DNA of 64,000 bases, from contig NZ_CADEPK010000011.1 in the NCBI RefSeq assembly GCF_902829255.1, positions 28,688 to 92,687 of the forward strand, given 5' to 3'. Positions 6,885-15,816 of this stretch are shown one piece after another. The translations under genes were made by a program, and so were the position numbers. The DNA comes from Metabacillus niabensis (GTDB lineage Bacteria; Bacillota; Bacilli; Bacillales; Bacillaceae). The notes below the pieces were generated by a model, which ran no database searches, was not told where the DNA came from, and saw only the letters and a list, made by a program, of their open reading frames with translations. Within the stretch, counting starts at the first letter, position 1. Every line of letters starts with the position of its first letter.

Positions 6885-8075
6885 TTATCCTAGCTTTTGA
6901 ATGAAAACTACCTTTAAGTAGTTTCCTTCCTTATACTCTTTCATCGTTGGAAAATCGCTCGGTAGACTATATTCCTCGATTATCTTATATTTCCCCTTTG
7001 TTGCTTTAAATGCCTTTTCAATAAAGCCTTTAAATTTATTCATGCCAAATGTACTGCAATTAGAGGAGGCAATGATGATTCCATCCCTTTTCGTTATCGC
7101 AATTGCCTGTTCTAATAGAGCTGGATAATCCTTACCTGCACTAAAGGTATGCTTTTTAGAACGGGCAAAGCTAGGAGGATCAAGGATCACCATATCAAAG
7201 GATAGCTTCTTTCGAACAGCATAGTGAAAGTAGTTAAAAACATCTTCAACAATGATATCCTGTGCTTCAACGTCAATTCCGTTCACTTGAAACTGCTCAA
7301 TCGTCTTAGGCTTACTTCGATTTGCCAGGTCAACACTCGTTGTTTTTACAGCTCCTCCTAGTGCAGCAGCTACTGAAAAAGCACCTGTATATGAAAATGT
7401 ATTTAACACATGCTTACCCTTTGCATATTTATTTTTAATCGTATTTCTTACTTCTCGTTGGTCTAAAAATACCCCAACCATCGCACCTTCATTTAAATAG
7501 GTAGCAAACTGAATATCATTTTGTTTAACGATAAGCGGAAACGTTGCTCTCTCACCAGCAACAAAGTCATCATCCTCAATATATTTCCCCTTCACATCAA
7601 ACCGTTTTTTCTCATATATTCCTTTTACATCAAATAAAGATAAAAGAGAATCAATGACCTGCTTCTTAAACGTGTAAATTCCCTCACTATACCAACTAAC
7701 AACGTAATAACCATCATAATAATCGATCGTTAAACCGCCAATTCCGTCTCCTTCACCATTAAATACACGAAAAGCAGTTGTTGATTCGTCGATAAAGAGA
7801 TCCCGTCTTCTCTCAAATGCTTTCTTTAACCGTTGATCAAAAAAGCTTTGATCAAGTCTTTCATCTCGTTTCCGCGTCAGAATCCAGCCTATTCCTTTAT
7901 TTTGAACTCCAAAATAGCCTTTCCCGATAAATTGCTGACCATCGAATAGCTCGATAATAGTCCCTTCCTGTATTCCTTCGTAGGCTGTAATTGCATCCTT
8001 ACTAATAAGAGGAAAACCTGATTTTAATATTTTTGCAAAATCCTTTTTTACATTAAGTCGAGTTGTTTTTGTCAT
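6885..8075 (-). CDS. Class I SAM-dependent rRNA methyltransferase (RlmI-like, YwbD type)
   Basis: A 396-residue protein of the RlmI/RlmK family, which methylates a cytosine C5 of 23S rRNA using S-adenosylmethionine. An N-terminal PUA-like RNA-binding domain (about 1-80, with GKGYFGVQNKGIGWIL) is followed by a ferredoxin-like linker and a Rossmann methyltransferase domain. The SAM pocket is seen in VLNTFSYTGAFSVAAALGGA, and the catalytic-loop motif in VILDPPSFARSKK. The length matches the 396-residue Bacillus YwbD. The start is ATG 8075. The stop codon at 6885-6887 lies directly against the tRNA-like RNA encoded on the opposite strand, so the 3' UTR would be antisense to that RNA. Confidence 0.85.
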   Translation of the reverse strand: MTKTTRLNVKKDFAKILKSGFPLISKDAITAYEGIQEGTIIELFDGQQFIGKGYFGVQNKGIGWILTRKRDERLDQSFFDQRLKKAFERRRDLFIDESTTAFRVFNGEGDGIGGLTIDYYDGYYVVSWYSEGIYTFKKQVIDSLLSLFDVKGIYEKKRFDVKGKYIEDDDFVAGERATFPLIVKQNDIQFATYLNEGAMVGVFLDQREVRNTIKNKYAKGKHVLNTFSYTGAFSVAAALGGAVKTTSVDLANRSKPKTIEQFQVNGIDVEAQDIIVEDVFNYFHYAVRKKLSFDMVILDPPSFARSKKHTFSAGKDYPALLEQAIAITKRDGIIIASSNCSTFGMNKFKGFIEKAFKATKGKYKIIEEYSLPSDFPTMKEYKEGNYLKVVFIQKLG

Positions 8076-8203
8076 AGTTCACCAAACATTCTATCGTAGT
8101 CATTTTATTATGTGCATTTTCTATCATATCGATAATTCGATGAAAAGGAAAATTTAATTAAGTTTTGGGGAGAAATAAAAAAAAGGAAAGAAGTGTAAAC
8201 TGG

Positions 8204-8255
8204 TACCTGTAGTTAGGACACTTGAAAAAGAGTGTTTTATCTACAGGTATTTTTA
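8204..8255. terminator. Hairpin between MFS and methyltransferase genes
   Basis: TACCTGTAG (8204-8212) pairs with CTACAGGTA (8241-8249), with an inner ACACT/AGTGT stem. It lies just past the MFS stop on the minus strand; a T-run follows only on the plus strand and some 20 bases on for the minus strand. Confidence 0.5.
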
Positions 8256-8274
8256 CTAAGGGGTTATGATTTTT

Positions 8275-9438
8275 TTACTCTTCTGGCATCTTGCTTAACT
8301 GTGCTCGGGAAAGTGCCAAAGTTACTACAATAGCTATTGTAACTCCTAATGCGCCTATCCAGGTAACGGAAGATAGTGATACTTTCTCGACAAAAATACC
8401 TCCAATTCCTGCACCAGCCGCCATTGCCAATTGCATTACTGACTGATTTAAGCCTAATAATATACCTGATGACTCTGGCTCGATTGTAGCCAAGTTATAT
8501 TGTTGTGTTGGTCCTGATGACCATGCAGCAAATGACCATAGTATTAATATTATTAAAACACTAATATAAGAATTTGTTACAAGAGATAATAATATTAGCG
8601 TAATGATGTGTAACGACATTCCACCTAACAGTGTTTTTTGAACTCCCCAACGATCTGTACTAAATCCACCAAATTTAGAACCGAATAAACTTGCGATACC
8701 AAAAATCAGCAATACACCACTTAAAAGTTTTTCCTCTATTCCTGATACATTTAACAAGTAAGGTGAAAGGTAAGTGTACGCAATTGAATACCCTCCAAGC
8801 CAGAAAAAAGTAATTGCTAATCCAAGTGTAACCCTACTTTTCTTAAGAAGAGCCAACTGTTTAACTAGTGGTACAGGCTTATCACCCTTAATAAGTGGAA
8901 TAGATGCTCTAATTATTATCATTGCAAGAATTCCCAGCAGTGCTATTCCACCAAAAATAACTTTCCAACCTAATAAACTAGAAATAATTCTTCCAAGAGG
9001 TACTCCTATGATTAATGAAGCCGTAAACCCCATAACCACTGTAGCAATAGCGCTACCTTGTTTACCTTCTGGTGCTATCTTTGCAGCGATAGTTAATGCT
9101 GTAACAACAACCATCCCTGCCCCGAGTGCCATAACTACTCGAGCTACTACAAATAATCCGTAACCTGGTAGGATGAAGGCCAAGATATTACCTATTACGA
9201 ACAAACCTAATGAAAAAATCATTAATTTACGTCTGTCAATACTAGATGTTATTCCCATAAGAATAGGTGTAAATATTGCATATACAAGTGAGAATATTGT
9301 AATTAATTGACCTGCTGCAGCCAAAGTTATTTCAAGTGAATCTGCAATCGTATCTAAAATTCCCGAAATAATATATTCGGAAGTTCCTACTAAAAAACTA
9401 ACGATTGCCAAGATATAAATCTTCAAAGTATTAGACAA
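8275..9438 (-). CDS. MFS drug-efflux-type transporter (DHA1 family)
   Basis: A 387-residue integral membrane protein with 12 predicted segments. It begins with the DHA1-typical stretch LAIVSFLVGTSEYIISGILD and carries the loop 2-3 motif SSIDRRKLM and the motif C-like GVPLGRIISSLLGWK. Proteins of this branch export drugs, sugars or nucleosides by proton antiport. The start is TTG 9438 with AAGGAG nine bases upstream. An inverted repeat plus tandem CATATCG words lie at 9466-9495, and an ArsR-type regulator is encoded just upstream on the same strand. The transporter is therefore likely derepressed by whatever that regulator senses. Confidence 0.8.
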   Translation of the reverse strand: MSNTLKIYILAIVSFLVGTSEYIISGILDTIADSLEITLAAAGQLITIFSLVYAIFTPILMGITSSIDRRKLMIFSLGLFVIGNILAFILPGYGLFVVARVVMALGAGMVVVTALTIAAKIAPEGKQGSAIATVVMGFTASLIIGVPLGRIISSLLGWKVIFGGIALLGILAMIIIRASIPLIKGDKPVPLVKQLALLKKSRVTLGLAITFFWLGGYSIAYTYLSPYLLNVSGIEEKLLSGVLLIFGIASLFGSKFGGFSTDRWGVQKTLLGGMSLHIITLILLSLVTNSYISVLIILILWSFAAWSSGPTQQYNLATIEPESSGILLGLNQSVMQLAMAAGAGIGGIFVEKVSLSSVTWIGALGVTIAIVVTLALSRAQLSKMPEE

Positions 9439-9465
9439 ATGATGTCACTCCTTATAATTTTATTT

Positions 9466-9495
9466 CATATCGACATATCGTTAATCATCGATATG
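9466..9495 (-). promoter_or_regulatory. Probable ArsR-type operator upstream of the MFS gene
   Basis: CATATCG occurs twice in tandem (9466-9472 and 9474-9480), and the second copy forms an inverted repeat with CGATATG at 9489-9495 across 8 bp. The TATCGA core is shared with the regulator's own promoter repeats at 9911 and 10003. Confidence 0.6.
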
Positions 9496-9548
9496 TGTAT
9501 TCAAAAAAATATATAGCATGAATACTAGCTATGTATTCTAGCGGAAAT

Positions 9549-9590
9549 GAAACTGAACCCTCCCAAAGAATTCGTAAGGAATTCAGTTTC
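9549..9590 (-). terminator. Hairpin after the ArsR-type gene
   Basis: GAAACTGAA (9549-9557) pairs with TTCAGTTTC (9582-9590). The loop contains GAATTC repeats. Its position just past the regulator stop suggests partial termination before the MFS gene. Confidence 0.5.
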
Positions 9591-9596
9591 ACTCAG

Positions 9597-9899
9597 TTAT
9601 TTCTTTTGCTTCAAGAACTCGGCGATCCCATTGATGGCATCTTCATTTCTTTTGTAATAAGTATACTTACCTATACGGTCAGCCTTTATAAGTCCAACCT
9701 GTAAGAGCATTGAGAGATAATGAGATGCTGTCGATTGCGTCATTTCCAATTTTTCTGTAATTTGACTAACGCATACCCCGGTTTTGTTCATATCAATCCC
9801 TTCGTGGGGAGTGAAATGGAGATCTGGTTCCTTAAGCCATTCTAAAATTTTGAGCCTTGCTTCATTAGATAATGCTTTAAAAATATCAACTTGTTTCAT
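9597..9899 (-). CDS. ArsR family winged-helix transcriptional regulator
   Basis: About 100 residues starting MKQVDIFKALSNEARLKILEWL, a typical ArsR N-terminus, followed by the recognition region MTQSTASHYLSMLLQVGLI and the wing GKYTYYKRNE. A cysteine (GVCVSQ) lies just before the helix-turn-helix, but there is no clear ELCVC metal box, so the signal may be organic rather than a metal. The frame is open to an ATG at 9959, but that start has no SD and the extra residues lie across a promoter. ATG 9899 falls right at the expected transcript start of the proximal promoter, so a leaderless mRNA is likely. It probably represses itself and the MFS gene downstream. Confidence 0.75.
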   Translation of the reverse strand: MKQVDIFKALSNEARLKILEWLKEPDLHFTPHEGIDMNKTGVCVSQITEKLEMTQSTASHYLSMLLQVGLIKADRIGKYTYYKRNEDAINGIAEFLKQKK

Positions 9900-9906
9900 A
9901 CAAATC

Positions 9907-10029
9907 ATTGTATCGAGAATTATCGAATTGTCAAGTGCGCACTCTTTCTTCGAACCCATATAGGATTAATTCTCAACAAAATTAATATTATACAATTCAT
10001 TATATCGAGAATTATCGATGCGTCAAGTG
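9907..10029 (-). promoter_or_regulatory. Duplicated promoter-operator of the ArsR-type gene
   Basis: Two 27-bp copies with 24 identical positions lie at 9911-9937 and 10003-10029. Read on the minus strand each gives a -35 (TTGACA or TTGACG), a 16-bp spacer holding the CGATAATTCTCGA operator core, and a -10 (TACAAT or TATAAT). The proximal -10 is at 9907-9912, about 7 bases from ATG 9899. Confidence 0.65.
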
Positions 10030-10368
10030 TGAGTGGTATAACTTTTTTATAAACAGTTCAACTTTATTTCAAATCTACAGTTTTAAAACGCTTGATAATT
10101 CCCCTCGACAGTTACATAAGCTAGCTTTATATCTGAATTAGTAGAAGATTCAGCATTCTTGAATATATAACATAACCTCGCGGATCGAATATAACTTGAT
10201 CTAAAAAACAAAAAGCCCAAAGAAATAAAAAATACCCTATAAAGTAGAAGTCTACCAATAGGGTACTTTTTAAATTCTGTGGGCATGTTTTTACGAATCA
10301 TTTCAAAAAGGATAATACCTTACTATATTGAAAGTTATAAAAGATCCACCATCACTCGATTTAACCCA
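10027..10368. other. Intergenic stretch without a gene
   Basis: It lies between the ArsR promoter and the chemotaxis receptor stop. Apart from the terminator at 10233-10265 I see nothing convincing; a 72-codon reverse frame runs through the terminator and is unlikely to be real. Confidence 0.4.
10233..10265 (-). terminator. Terminator of the chemotaxis receptor gene
   Basis: TACCCTAT (10233-10240) pairs with ATAGGGTA (10258-10265), with an inner GTAGA/TCTAC stem; on the minus strand a T-run follows. Confidence 0.8.
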
Positions 10369-12384
10369 TTAAACCCGAAACTGCTCCACCATTTCCCTTA
10401 ATTGCTCTGCTAATGTAGCAAGCGATTTAGACGAAGAATCAATCTCCTCCATAGATGCTAGCTGTTCTTCAGTTGAAGCGGCTACTTCCTCTGAGTTAGC
10501 TGCATTTACTTTTGCTAGGTTACTGATTTCGGTTGCGGAGCTGGAAGCCTGGTTAACTTTTTCAGAAATTTGCTGGATTGTAAAAGTGATCTCTTCGATT
10601 TGTGGTGAGATGGTTTTCATACTGTTCATGATTCCATCAAATTTTTGTGATGTATCATTTGTAATTTGAACACCTTGTTCGGCATTTTTGGTCACTTCAT
10701 TCATGACGTTTACCGACTTTTCCGCATCTTGTTGAATGCTTGTAATTAAATCATGAATAAGCTTAGTTGATGCTTGAGATTGTTCTGCTAGCTTACGAAC
10801 CTCATCTGCAACGACAGCAAAGCCTTTTCCATGCTCACCAGCACGGGCGGCCTCGATTGCAGCATTCAACGCTAGTAAGTTTGTTTGCTCAGCAATTCCA
10901 CTAATGACAGTTAGAATCTCACTAATTTCTTTAGAGCGTTGCGATAGGGATGCGATAACTTTATTTGATTCGTTAACCGAGTTATTAATTGATTGCATTT
11001 GTGTCAAACTACTTTGTACAAATTGTCGTCCTTCTTCAGCCTCACTTGAAGTTTCCCTTGAAACCTCTGCTACTTTTTTCGTTCGATCCTTTATTCCTGA
11101 AACAGCCTGCTGAATCTCATTCAATGCACTTGAATTTTCTTCGATTTTCACAGTTGTATGCTCTGAGCTGCTCGCAATTTCCTGTGCAGAAGAAGAAACG
11201 GTTTCGGTTGCTTGAGCTGTCTGACCGGCACTTGCTGTTAACTGTTCAGCAGATGATGCCACCTGATTGATCGAATCCTTCAAGCTAAAAATAATCGACC
11301 GTAGTGTATTAACCATCGTATTAAAGCTGCTACCAAGCTTTCCGATTTCATCCTTGCCCTTCACGTCAATTTGCTCAGTTAAGTTTCCATTTGCAATCTG
11401 ATCAGCTGATTTGATTAATGCTGATAATGGACGAGTAATCGAACGAATAATAAAGGTAACAAGGGCAGCACCGACTAAAACAGATGCAATAATGACGATA
11501 ATCGTTGTGAAGAGAATGGATTTAACCTCTTCGTCAACTTCATCTGCATACATTGTCCCTGCAAGCTTCCAACCAGTTAACTCATTTGTTGTAAAGAACA
11601 TTTTCTTTTTGTCTTTTCCGTTATGTAGGTAATCAAATGTACCTGCATCACTCTTATACAGGTTATCGTTTTGAACATTTTTAGGTGCTTCGCTACCTAG
11701 CTCTTGTTCAGGATGGTAGACAAATTTATGTTCTGAATCAAGGATATAAACATACCCTTCAGTTCCAACCTTGATTTCGCTTGTAATTTTTCCTATCTCA
11801 TTTAAATTCACATTTGTTGCAACGACACCTTGTCCATCATTCGTTGTTTTTGCAATTGTAATGACAAGATTGCCAGTCGCATTTGATGTATAAGGCGCAG
11901 AAATAACAACCTTCCCTTTATTATCCATTGCTAGCTTATACCAATCTCTTACTCTAGGATCATAATCATCAGGGTTTTTCATTGAAGAAGGAGAGTTAAT
12001 GTATACTCCCTTTTCCGTTCCGACAAAGACCAATTCAAGCTCAGGATGAACTTCCTTAAAGCGGTCAAGCTCTTTGGACACTTCCGAACTAACTCCGATA
12101 TTGGAATTTTCTTTCACACTGATTGCTTCAGAATTGATGACAGTTGATAACAGCTCAACATCTCTCATTTTCGGTTCAATAAATTGATTGATTACATTGT
12201 TAAGCAGGTCCACGTTAGAAGTGGCTGATTTCATCATCTGATCCTCGACCTTTTGCGAAGCCCTTTCGAAAGAGAATGTTCCAATTACGATTGCTGGAAT
12301 GATGAGAATCAGTAAAAATGAAACCCATAATCTTTTATTAATTGTCCATGTGAAATTTACTTTTTTCTTCAATCTTGTTTTCAA
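10369..12384 (-). CDS. Methyl-accepting chemotaxis protein with dCache sensor
   Basis: A 671-residue transmembrane chemoreceptor. The first membrane segment (about 20-42, [21 protein letters not shown]) is followed by an extracellular double-Cache ligand domain ([17 protein letters not shown] is a Cache signature). The second segment is at about 292-314, then a HAMP linker ([20 protein letters not shown]). The long cytoplasmic coiled coil carries the conserved hairpin tip [21 protein letters not shown], which binds CheA and CheW. The architecture matches the Bacillus McpA/McpB/TlpA group; the ligand is probably an amino acid or other small solute. The start is TTG 12384 with AAAGGAG eight bases upstream. 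A SigD-type -10 element lies about 205 bp upstream, and a terminator lies at 10233-10265. Confidence 0.9.
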   Translation of the reverse strand: MKTRLKKKVNFTWTINKRLWVSFLLILIIPAIVIGTFSFERASQKVEDQMMKSATSNVDLLNNVINQFIEPKMRDVELLSTVINSEAISVKENSNIGVSSEVSKELDRFKEVHPELELVFVGTEKGVYINSPSSMKNPDDYDPRVRDWYKLAMDNKGKVVISAPYTSNATGNLVITIAKTTNDGQGVVATNVNLNEIGKITSEIKVGTEGYVYILDSEHKFVYHPEQELGSEAPKNVQNDNLYKSDAGTFDYLHNGKDKKKMFFTTNELTGWKLAGTMYADEVDEEVKSILFTTIIVIIASVLVGAALVTFIIRSITRPLSALIKSADQIANGNLTEQIDVKGKDEIGKLGSSFNTMVNTLRSIIFSLKDSINQVASSAEQLTASAGQTAQATETVSSSAQEIASSSEHTTVKIEENSSALNEIQQAVSGIKDRTKKVAEVSRETSSEAEEGRQFVQSSLTQMQSINNSVNESNKVIASLSQRSKEISEILTVISGIAEQTNLLALNAAIEAARAGEHGKGFAVVADEVRKLAEQSQASTKLIHDLITSIQQDAEKSVNVMNEVTKNAEQGVQITNDTSQKFDGIMNSMKTISPQIEEITFTIQQISEKVNQASSSATEISNLAKVNAANSEEVAASTEEQLASMEEIDSSSKSLATLAEQLREMVEQFRV

Positions 12385-12588
12385 AACGAGAACTCCTTTA
12401 TCTTTTATTTTATTGAAATATAAAAAACTGAAGTAATTAGGTGAGGAATTCGTGTTGTTAGAGCTAATATAGGACCTTATTGTCCGAGTGTATGTAAGAT
12501 GATTAAGCTTGAAATGATTAGGTCATTAGTCGTGTGTCTTAGCTCATAATCTGTATTTTTCGAAATCAAACTATGACTATTATACTAT

Positions 12589-12616
12589 ATATCGGTAAAA
12601 AATCATTTATATTAAC
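12589..12616 (-). promoter_or_regulatory. SigD-type promoter for the chemotaxis receptor
   Basis: The minus strand reads CCGATAT (12589-12595), a perfect SigD -10 element, with TTAA 16 bp upstream as an imperfect -35. SigD controls motility and chemotaxis genes in Bacillus. The resulting 5' UTR would be about 200 nt. Confidence 0.5.
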
Positions 12617-12823
12617 ATTTTTTTTCGTAAATTAAAGTGTATTTATATATGAAATTTCAAAGGGAATGTGTGGATTTTAGAAGCTATTATTAAAGAAGTG
12701 GTGAAGAATTCCCGTAGAAATTACGGATATATATGAAGAAGCAACTTGCAATTAATGACTAAAATGAGAGGCGATCCAAGAAAGATAAAGTAATAAGGCA
12801 AAATGTGTTGTTATATTAAAAAA

Positions 12824-12852
12824 ATGATCAAACGACATAATCGTTTGATCAT
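12824..12852 (-). terminator. Terminator of the HesB-like gene
   Basis: ATGATCAAACG (12824-12834) pairs with CGTTTGATCAT (12842-12852); on the minus strand seven T follow. Confidence 0.9.
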
Positions 12853-12883
12853 CTTACAAGTTGGTAAATAGAAAATATTAACT

Positions 12884-13186
12884 TTAACTATTTCCCTTAT
12901 GATAACGATACTCCAATTCATCTATCTGCTCATTATACTCAACAGATAAATCATGACCTTTAAAAAACCATAAGTCTGATTCTTCGATAAAAAAAGTAAT
13001 GCCATCTTTAACGGTATGCACAGCGGCATCTTTCGAATCATTATTGATTGTAAAGGCAAGGGCATAACCCTCTTGAATAGGACTCGTTCCGTAAATTTGT
13101 GAAAAAAATCGAACTTTATTTCCTGTTTCTAAGCCGACTTCTTCTTTAAACCAATGTATTGCTTTCTCACTAATCTCTATTTTCAT
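12884..13186 (-). CDS. yneR: HesB/YneR-like protein
   Basis: A 100-residue protein of the HesB/IscA-like fold, close to Bacillus YneR (KAIHWFKEEVGLETGNKVRFFSQIYGTSPIQEGYALAF). The iron-binding cysteines of true A-type Fe-S carriers are absent, so a role as cluster scaffold is doubtful; YneR-type proteins have no firm function that I know of. The start is ATG 13186. It lies 43 bp downstream of the CysJ-like reductase gene on the same strand and shares a terminator at its 3' end, so the two may be co-transcribed. Confidence 0.75.
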   Translation of the reverse strand: MKIEISEKAIHWFKEEVGLETGNKVRFFSQIYGTSPIQEGYALAFTINNDSKDAAVHTVKDGITFFIEESDLWFFKGHDLSVEYNEQIDELEYRYHKGNS

Positions 13187-13228
13187 TGAAAACCGATCCT
13201 TTTATGATGGATTTGCTTGCAACAGCTA

Positions 13229-14392
13229 TTAATAAACATCTCTTTGATATCTATTACTTTTTTTCATTTCATTCAATTGTTCTTCTGCTTCTTCTAAGCT
13301 TATGTTTCCTTCGTTTGATAAGATCTCGATAAGCGTATTGTGAACATCCTTCGCCATATGCTCCTTATCTCCACAAACATAAATATGGGCACCAGCTTGT
13401 ATCCACTGATACAATTCCGCACTCGTTTCCTGCATTTTGTTTTGTACATACACCTTTTCCGCGGTATCACGTGAGAAAGCGGTTGTTAATTTTGTAAGTG
13501 CACCGTCTTTTTGATATTTTTCAAGCTCATCTTGATAAAGAAAGTCTGTTTTTGAATGTTGAGCTCCGAAAAACAGCCATGATCTTCCACTTGCATTTGT
13601 CATTGCACGTTCCTGAATAAAGGCACGGAAAGGGGCAATACCAGTACCAGGACCAATCATGATAACATCTACATCATGTGACTCTGGCAGTTTAAAGTGT
13701 TTATTTTGTTGAATATATACTGGAAGTGTATCACCTTCTAAAACACGTTCCGAACATTGAACTGAGCAAACACCATTTCTGTTCCGTCCATGAGCTGTAT
13801 AGCGTACAGCACTTATTGTTAAATGCACTTCATCAGGATATGCCGAAAGACTGCTTGAAATCGAATATAGACGTGGTGGCATTTTTCTTAAAAGTGAAAC
13901 AAACTCCTGTGCCTCAACAGTGCATGGACCAAAATCCTGTATTAAATCAAGTAAATCACGTCCATACATATACTCTTTTAACGATGCGGCATTTTCTAAA
14001 GAAACAAGACTCTCAAGTTCTTTATTGTCAACAAGCTTTGAGAAGTTTTGTACGATTTTCTTTGTCAATAACGTAATTTCAAAGTAAGTTGTTAAAGCAT
14101 CCTTCAAGGAAAGCTCTTCACCTTTATTATTGATAATGACCTTCTGTTCTCCATCCCAATTCATTGCAGAAAGGAGAGACTCGACTAATTGTGGGTCATT
14201 TTCTGGAAAAATCCCAAGAGCATCTCCAGGAAGATAAGATATACCTGATCCCTTTAAGGATAATTCTAGATGTCTAGTTTCTCTATTTGAGCCAGCACCA
14301 TTTAAGTTTATATTTTTTAAAACCTTTGCTCGAAACGGATTGTTTCTGGTGAATAGTTCTTTGTTTTGTTGATCTGTTTGACTACCATTCAT
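13229..14392 (-). CDS. Sulfite-reductase-type flavoprotein lacking the flavodoxin domain
   Basis: A 387-residue NADPH-dependent diflavin-reductase-like protein holding only the FAD-binding and NADPH-binding domains of the CysJ / cytochrome P450 reductase family. Seen: the FAD motif RLYSISSS, the GVCS loop, the NADPH motifs GPGTGIAPFRAF and FFGAQHSKTDFLY, YVCGD, and the CysJ-type C-terminus RYQRDVY. A full CysJ is about 600 residues with an N-terminal FMN flavodoxin domain, which is absent here. The sequence upstream of ATG 14392 does not encode it either. No cysI hemoprotein gene is nearby. It may pass electrons to a separate flavodoxin or directly to an acceptor. SD AGGAGATAGGTG precedes the start. 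Confidence 0.8.
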   Translation of the reverse strand: MNGSQTDQQNKELFTRNNPFRAKVLKNINLNGAGSNRETRHLELSLKGSGISYLPGDALGIFPENDPQLVESLLSAMNWDGEQKVIINNKGEELSLKDALTTYFEITLLTKKIVQNFSKLVDNKELESLVSLENAASLKEYMYGRDLLDLIQDFGPCTVEAQEFVSLLRKMPPRLYSISSSLSAYPDEVHLTISAVRYTAHGRNRNGVCSVQCSERVLEGDTLPVYIQQNKHFKLPESHDVDVIMIGPGTGIAPFRAFIQERAMTNASGRSWLFFGAQHSKTDFLYQDELEKYQKDGALTKLTTAFSRDTAEKVYVQNKMQETSAELYQWIQAGAHIYVCGDKEHMAKDVHNTLIEILSNEGNISLEEAEEQLNEMKKSNRYQRDVY

Positions 14393-14743
14393 ATTTTTTC
14401 ACCTATCTCCTAACTTTATTTTAACGCTAGAAACATGTTCTCTTTGAATAGATCGCTATCTATTATGTATTATACAGTTAAATGTCATATTCTCTAAACT
14501 CACATTCAATTATACGATGATTTTATTATAAGTTACTCATTTGCACTTTTTCAACTGATAAGTATAAAAAGTTTTTAATGTATAATTTGTATAGAAATTA
14601 CAATTTTCTCGCCAACCGTTAAAGAATGGTTTCGCGCAGAAAATAATCATCATGAAGGACAATTCCGATAAATTCCGTCTAGAAAATATCGAGTGGAAAA
14701 TCAATTTTACCGGTAACATGTATTTTGTAAAGGAGGGAAATGA
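14393..14743. other. Intergenic stretch between divergent genes
   Basis: It should contain the promoters of the reductase (leftward) and the AraC-type regulator (rightward). I see AT-rich DNA but no convincing gene or repeat; short reverse frames here lack an SD. Confidence 0.35.
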
Positions 14744-15607
14744 ATGCTACAAAAGTTCAATCATTTAATGGACTACATTGAGGCACATTTGACAGAGGAT
14801 ATCTCGGGAAAAGAGATATCGAAAATTGTCGGGCTATCTGATTATCATTTTAAAAGAATGTTTTCGTATATGGCCGGAATGTCATTGAATGAGTATATCA
14901 AAAATAGGCGATTATCAGCTGCAAATGTTGAATTAATTAACGGGGCAAAAGTAACAGATATTGCCTATAAATATCGTTATCAATCTATCGAAGGTTTTTC
15001 AAGAGCTTTTCGTGAATGGAGTGGCTTTTTACCTTCAGAAGTAACGAGAAACAAAATTCAAAAATCATTTCCCAAATTTTCATTCTACATCGATATAAGA
15101 GGAGGGATTTCAATGGAATTTAAAATTGAAAAGAAAGAAAAGTTTCATATAGTTGGTGTCTCGAAAAGAGTGCCAATACAATTCGAAGGAGAAAATCAAG
15201 CTATCATAGAGCTAGCCAAGTCAATAACTGAACAACAAAGAAATGAAATGCATCAATTAGCTGATGTATATCCTCATTATGTCTTAAATGTATCATATGA
15301 TTTTGATGATGGTTACTTGGAGGAAAAAGGCCACTTAACCCATATGATAGGTTTTGCCACGACAAAGGAAAATCCTTTCGCTGATTTAGAGCAACTTACA
15401 ATTGAAGCAAGCTTATGGGCAATCTTCCCAAATCAAGGCCCATTTCCCACTACACTTCAAGAAACTACCGCGAAAATTTATTCTGAATGGCTGCCTTCAT
15501 CAGATTATGAAATAACAAATCTACCTGGCATCTCTTTTACAAAGCACAATGGTACTTCGGACAATGTGTATAGTGAAATTTGGATGCCAGTAAAGGAGAA
15601 AAAATAG
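14744..15607 (+). CDS. AraC family regulator with GyrI-like effector domain
   Basis: A 287-residue regulator built like Rob/SoxS-GyrI fusions. Residues 1-105 carry two helix-turn-helix motifs of the AraC type (ISGKEISKIVGLSDYHFKRMFSYMAGMSL and VTDIAYKYRYQSIEGFSRAFREWSG), followed by a C-terminal GyrI-like / SOUL-type small-molecule-binding domain (about 120-285). Such proteins sense hydrophobic compounds and activate efflux or stress genes. The start is ATG 14744 after AAAGGAGGG. It is divergent from the CysJ-like reductase, whose promoter it might influence. Three strong hairpins follow it. Confidence 0.85.
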   Translation: MLQKFNHLMDYIEAHLTEDISGKEISKIVGLSDYHFKRMFSYMAGMSLNEYIKNRRLSAANVELINGAKVTDIAYKYRYQSIEGFSRAFREWSGFLPSEVTRNKIQKSFPKFSFYIDIRGGISMEFKIEKKEKFHIVGVSKRVPIQFEGENQAIIELAKSITEQQRNEMHQLADVYPHYVLNVSYDFDDGYLEEKGHLTHMIGFATTKENPFADLEQLTIEASLWAIFPNQGPFPTTLQETTAKIYSEWLPSSDYEITNLPGISFTKHNGTSDNVYSEIWMPVKEKK

Positions 15608-15653
15608 CTAGTGGGAAACACAGGTTGGTATTCTGTTTAAAAATCTTTATTTA

Positions 15654-15696
15654 TAATAATGGACCAGTTAAAATAAATTTAACTGGTCCATTATTA
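15654..15696. terminator. Perfect 19-bp hairpin (first of three)
   Basis: The arms at 15654-15672 and 15678-15696 are perfectly complementary with a 5-base loop; it follows the AraC-type gene by about 45 bp. The stem reads TAATAATGGACCAGTTAAA. Confidence 0.75.
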
Positions 15697-15731
15697 GTAT
15701 AGAAGGATTCTAAGAAGAAAATCAAAAATTA

Positions 15732-15771
15732 AAAAGGCATTTGGGAAAGAAAGCTTTCCCAAATGCCTTTT
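15732..15771. terminator. Perfect 18-bp hairpin (second of three)
   Basis: The arm AAAAGGCATTTGGGAAAG (15732-15749) is fully complementary to 15754-15771; T-runs end both strands, so it could terminate in either direction. Confidence 0.75.
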
Positions 15772-15783
15772 GTCTTCAATCTG

Positions 15784-15816
15784 AGGCATTGTTCTTCGGA
15801 ACAATGCCTTTTTTGA
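15784..15816 (+). terminator. Hairpin with TTCG tetraloop (third of three)
   Basis: AGGCATTGTTC (15784-15794), a TTCG loop and GAACAATGCCT (15799-15809) are followed by a T-run. It is a near-ideal rho-independent terminator. Confidence 0.85.

Larger units (their letters stand above)
12385..12883. other. Intergenic stretch without a gene
   Basis: This 499-bp gap contains the SigD-type promoter, a small hairpin CCGTA/TACGG at 12711-12725, and the terminator at 12824-12852. I see no open reading frame with a ribosome-binding site. Confidence 0.4.

Noticed and set aside
10083..10301. 72-codon reverse frame
   Set aside because: It runs through the terminator of the chemotaxis receptor gene, has no SD and reads like random sequence.
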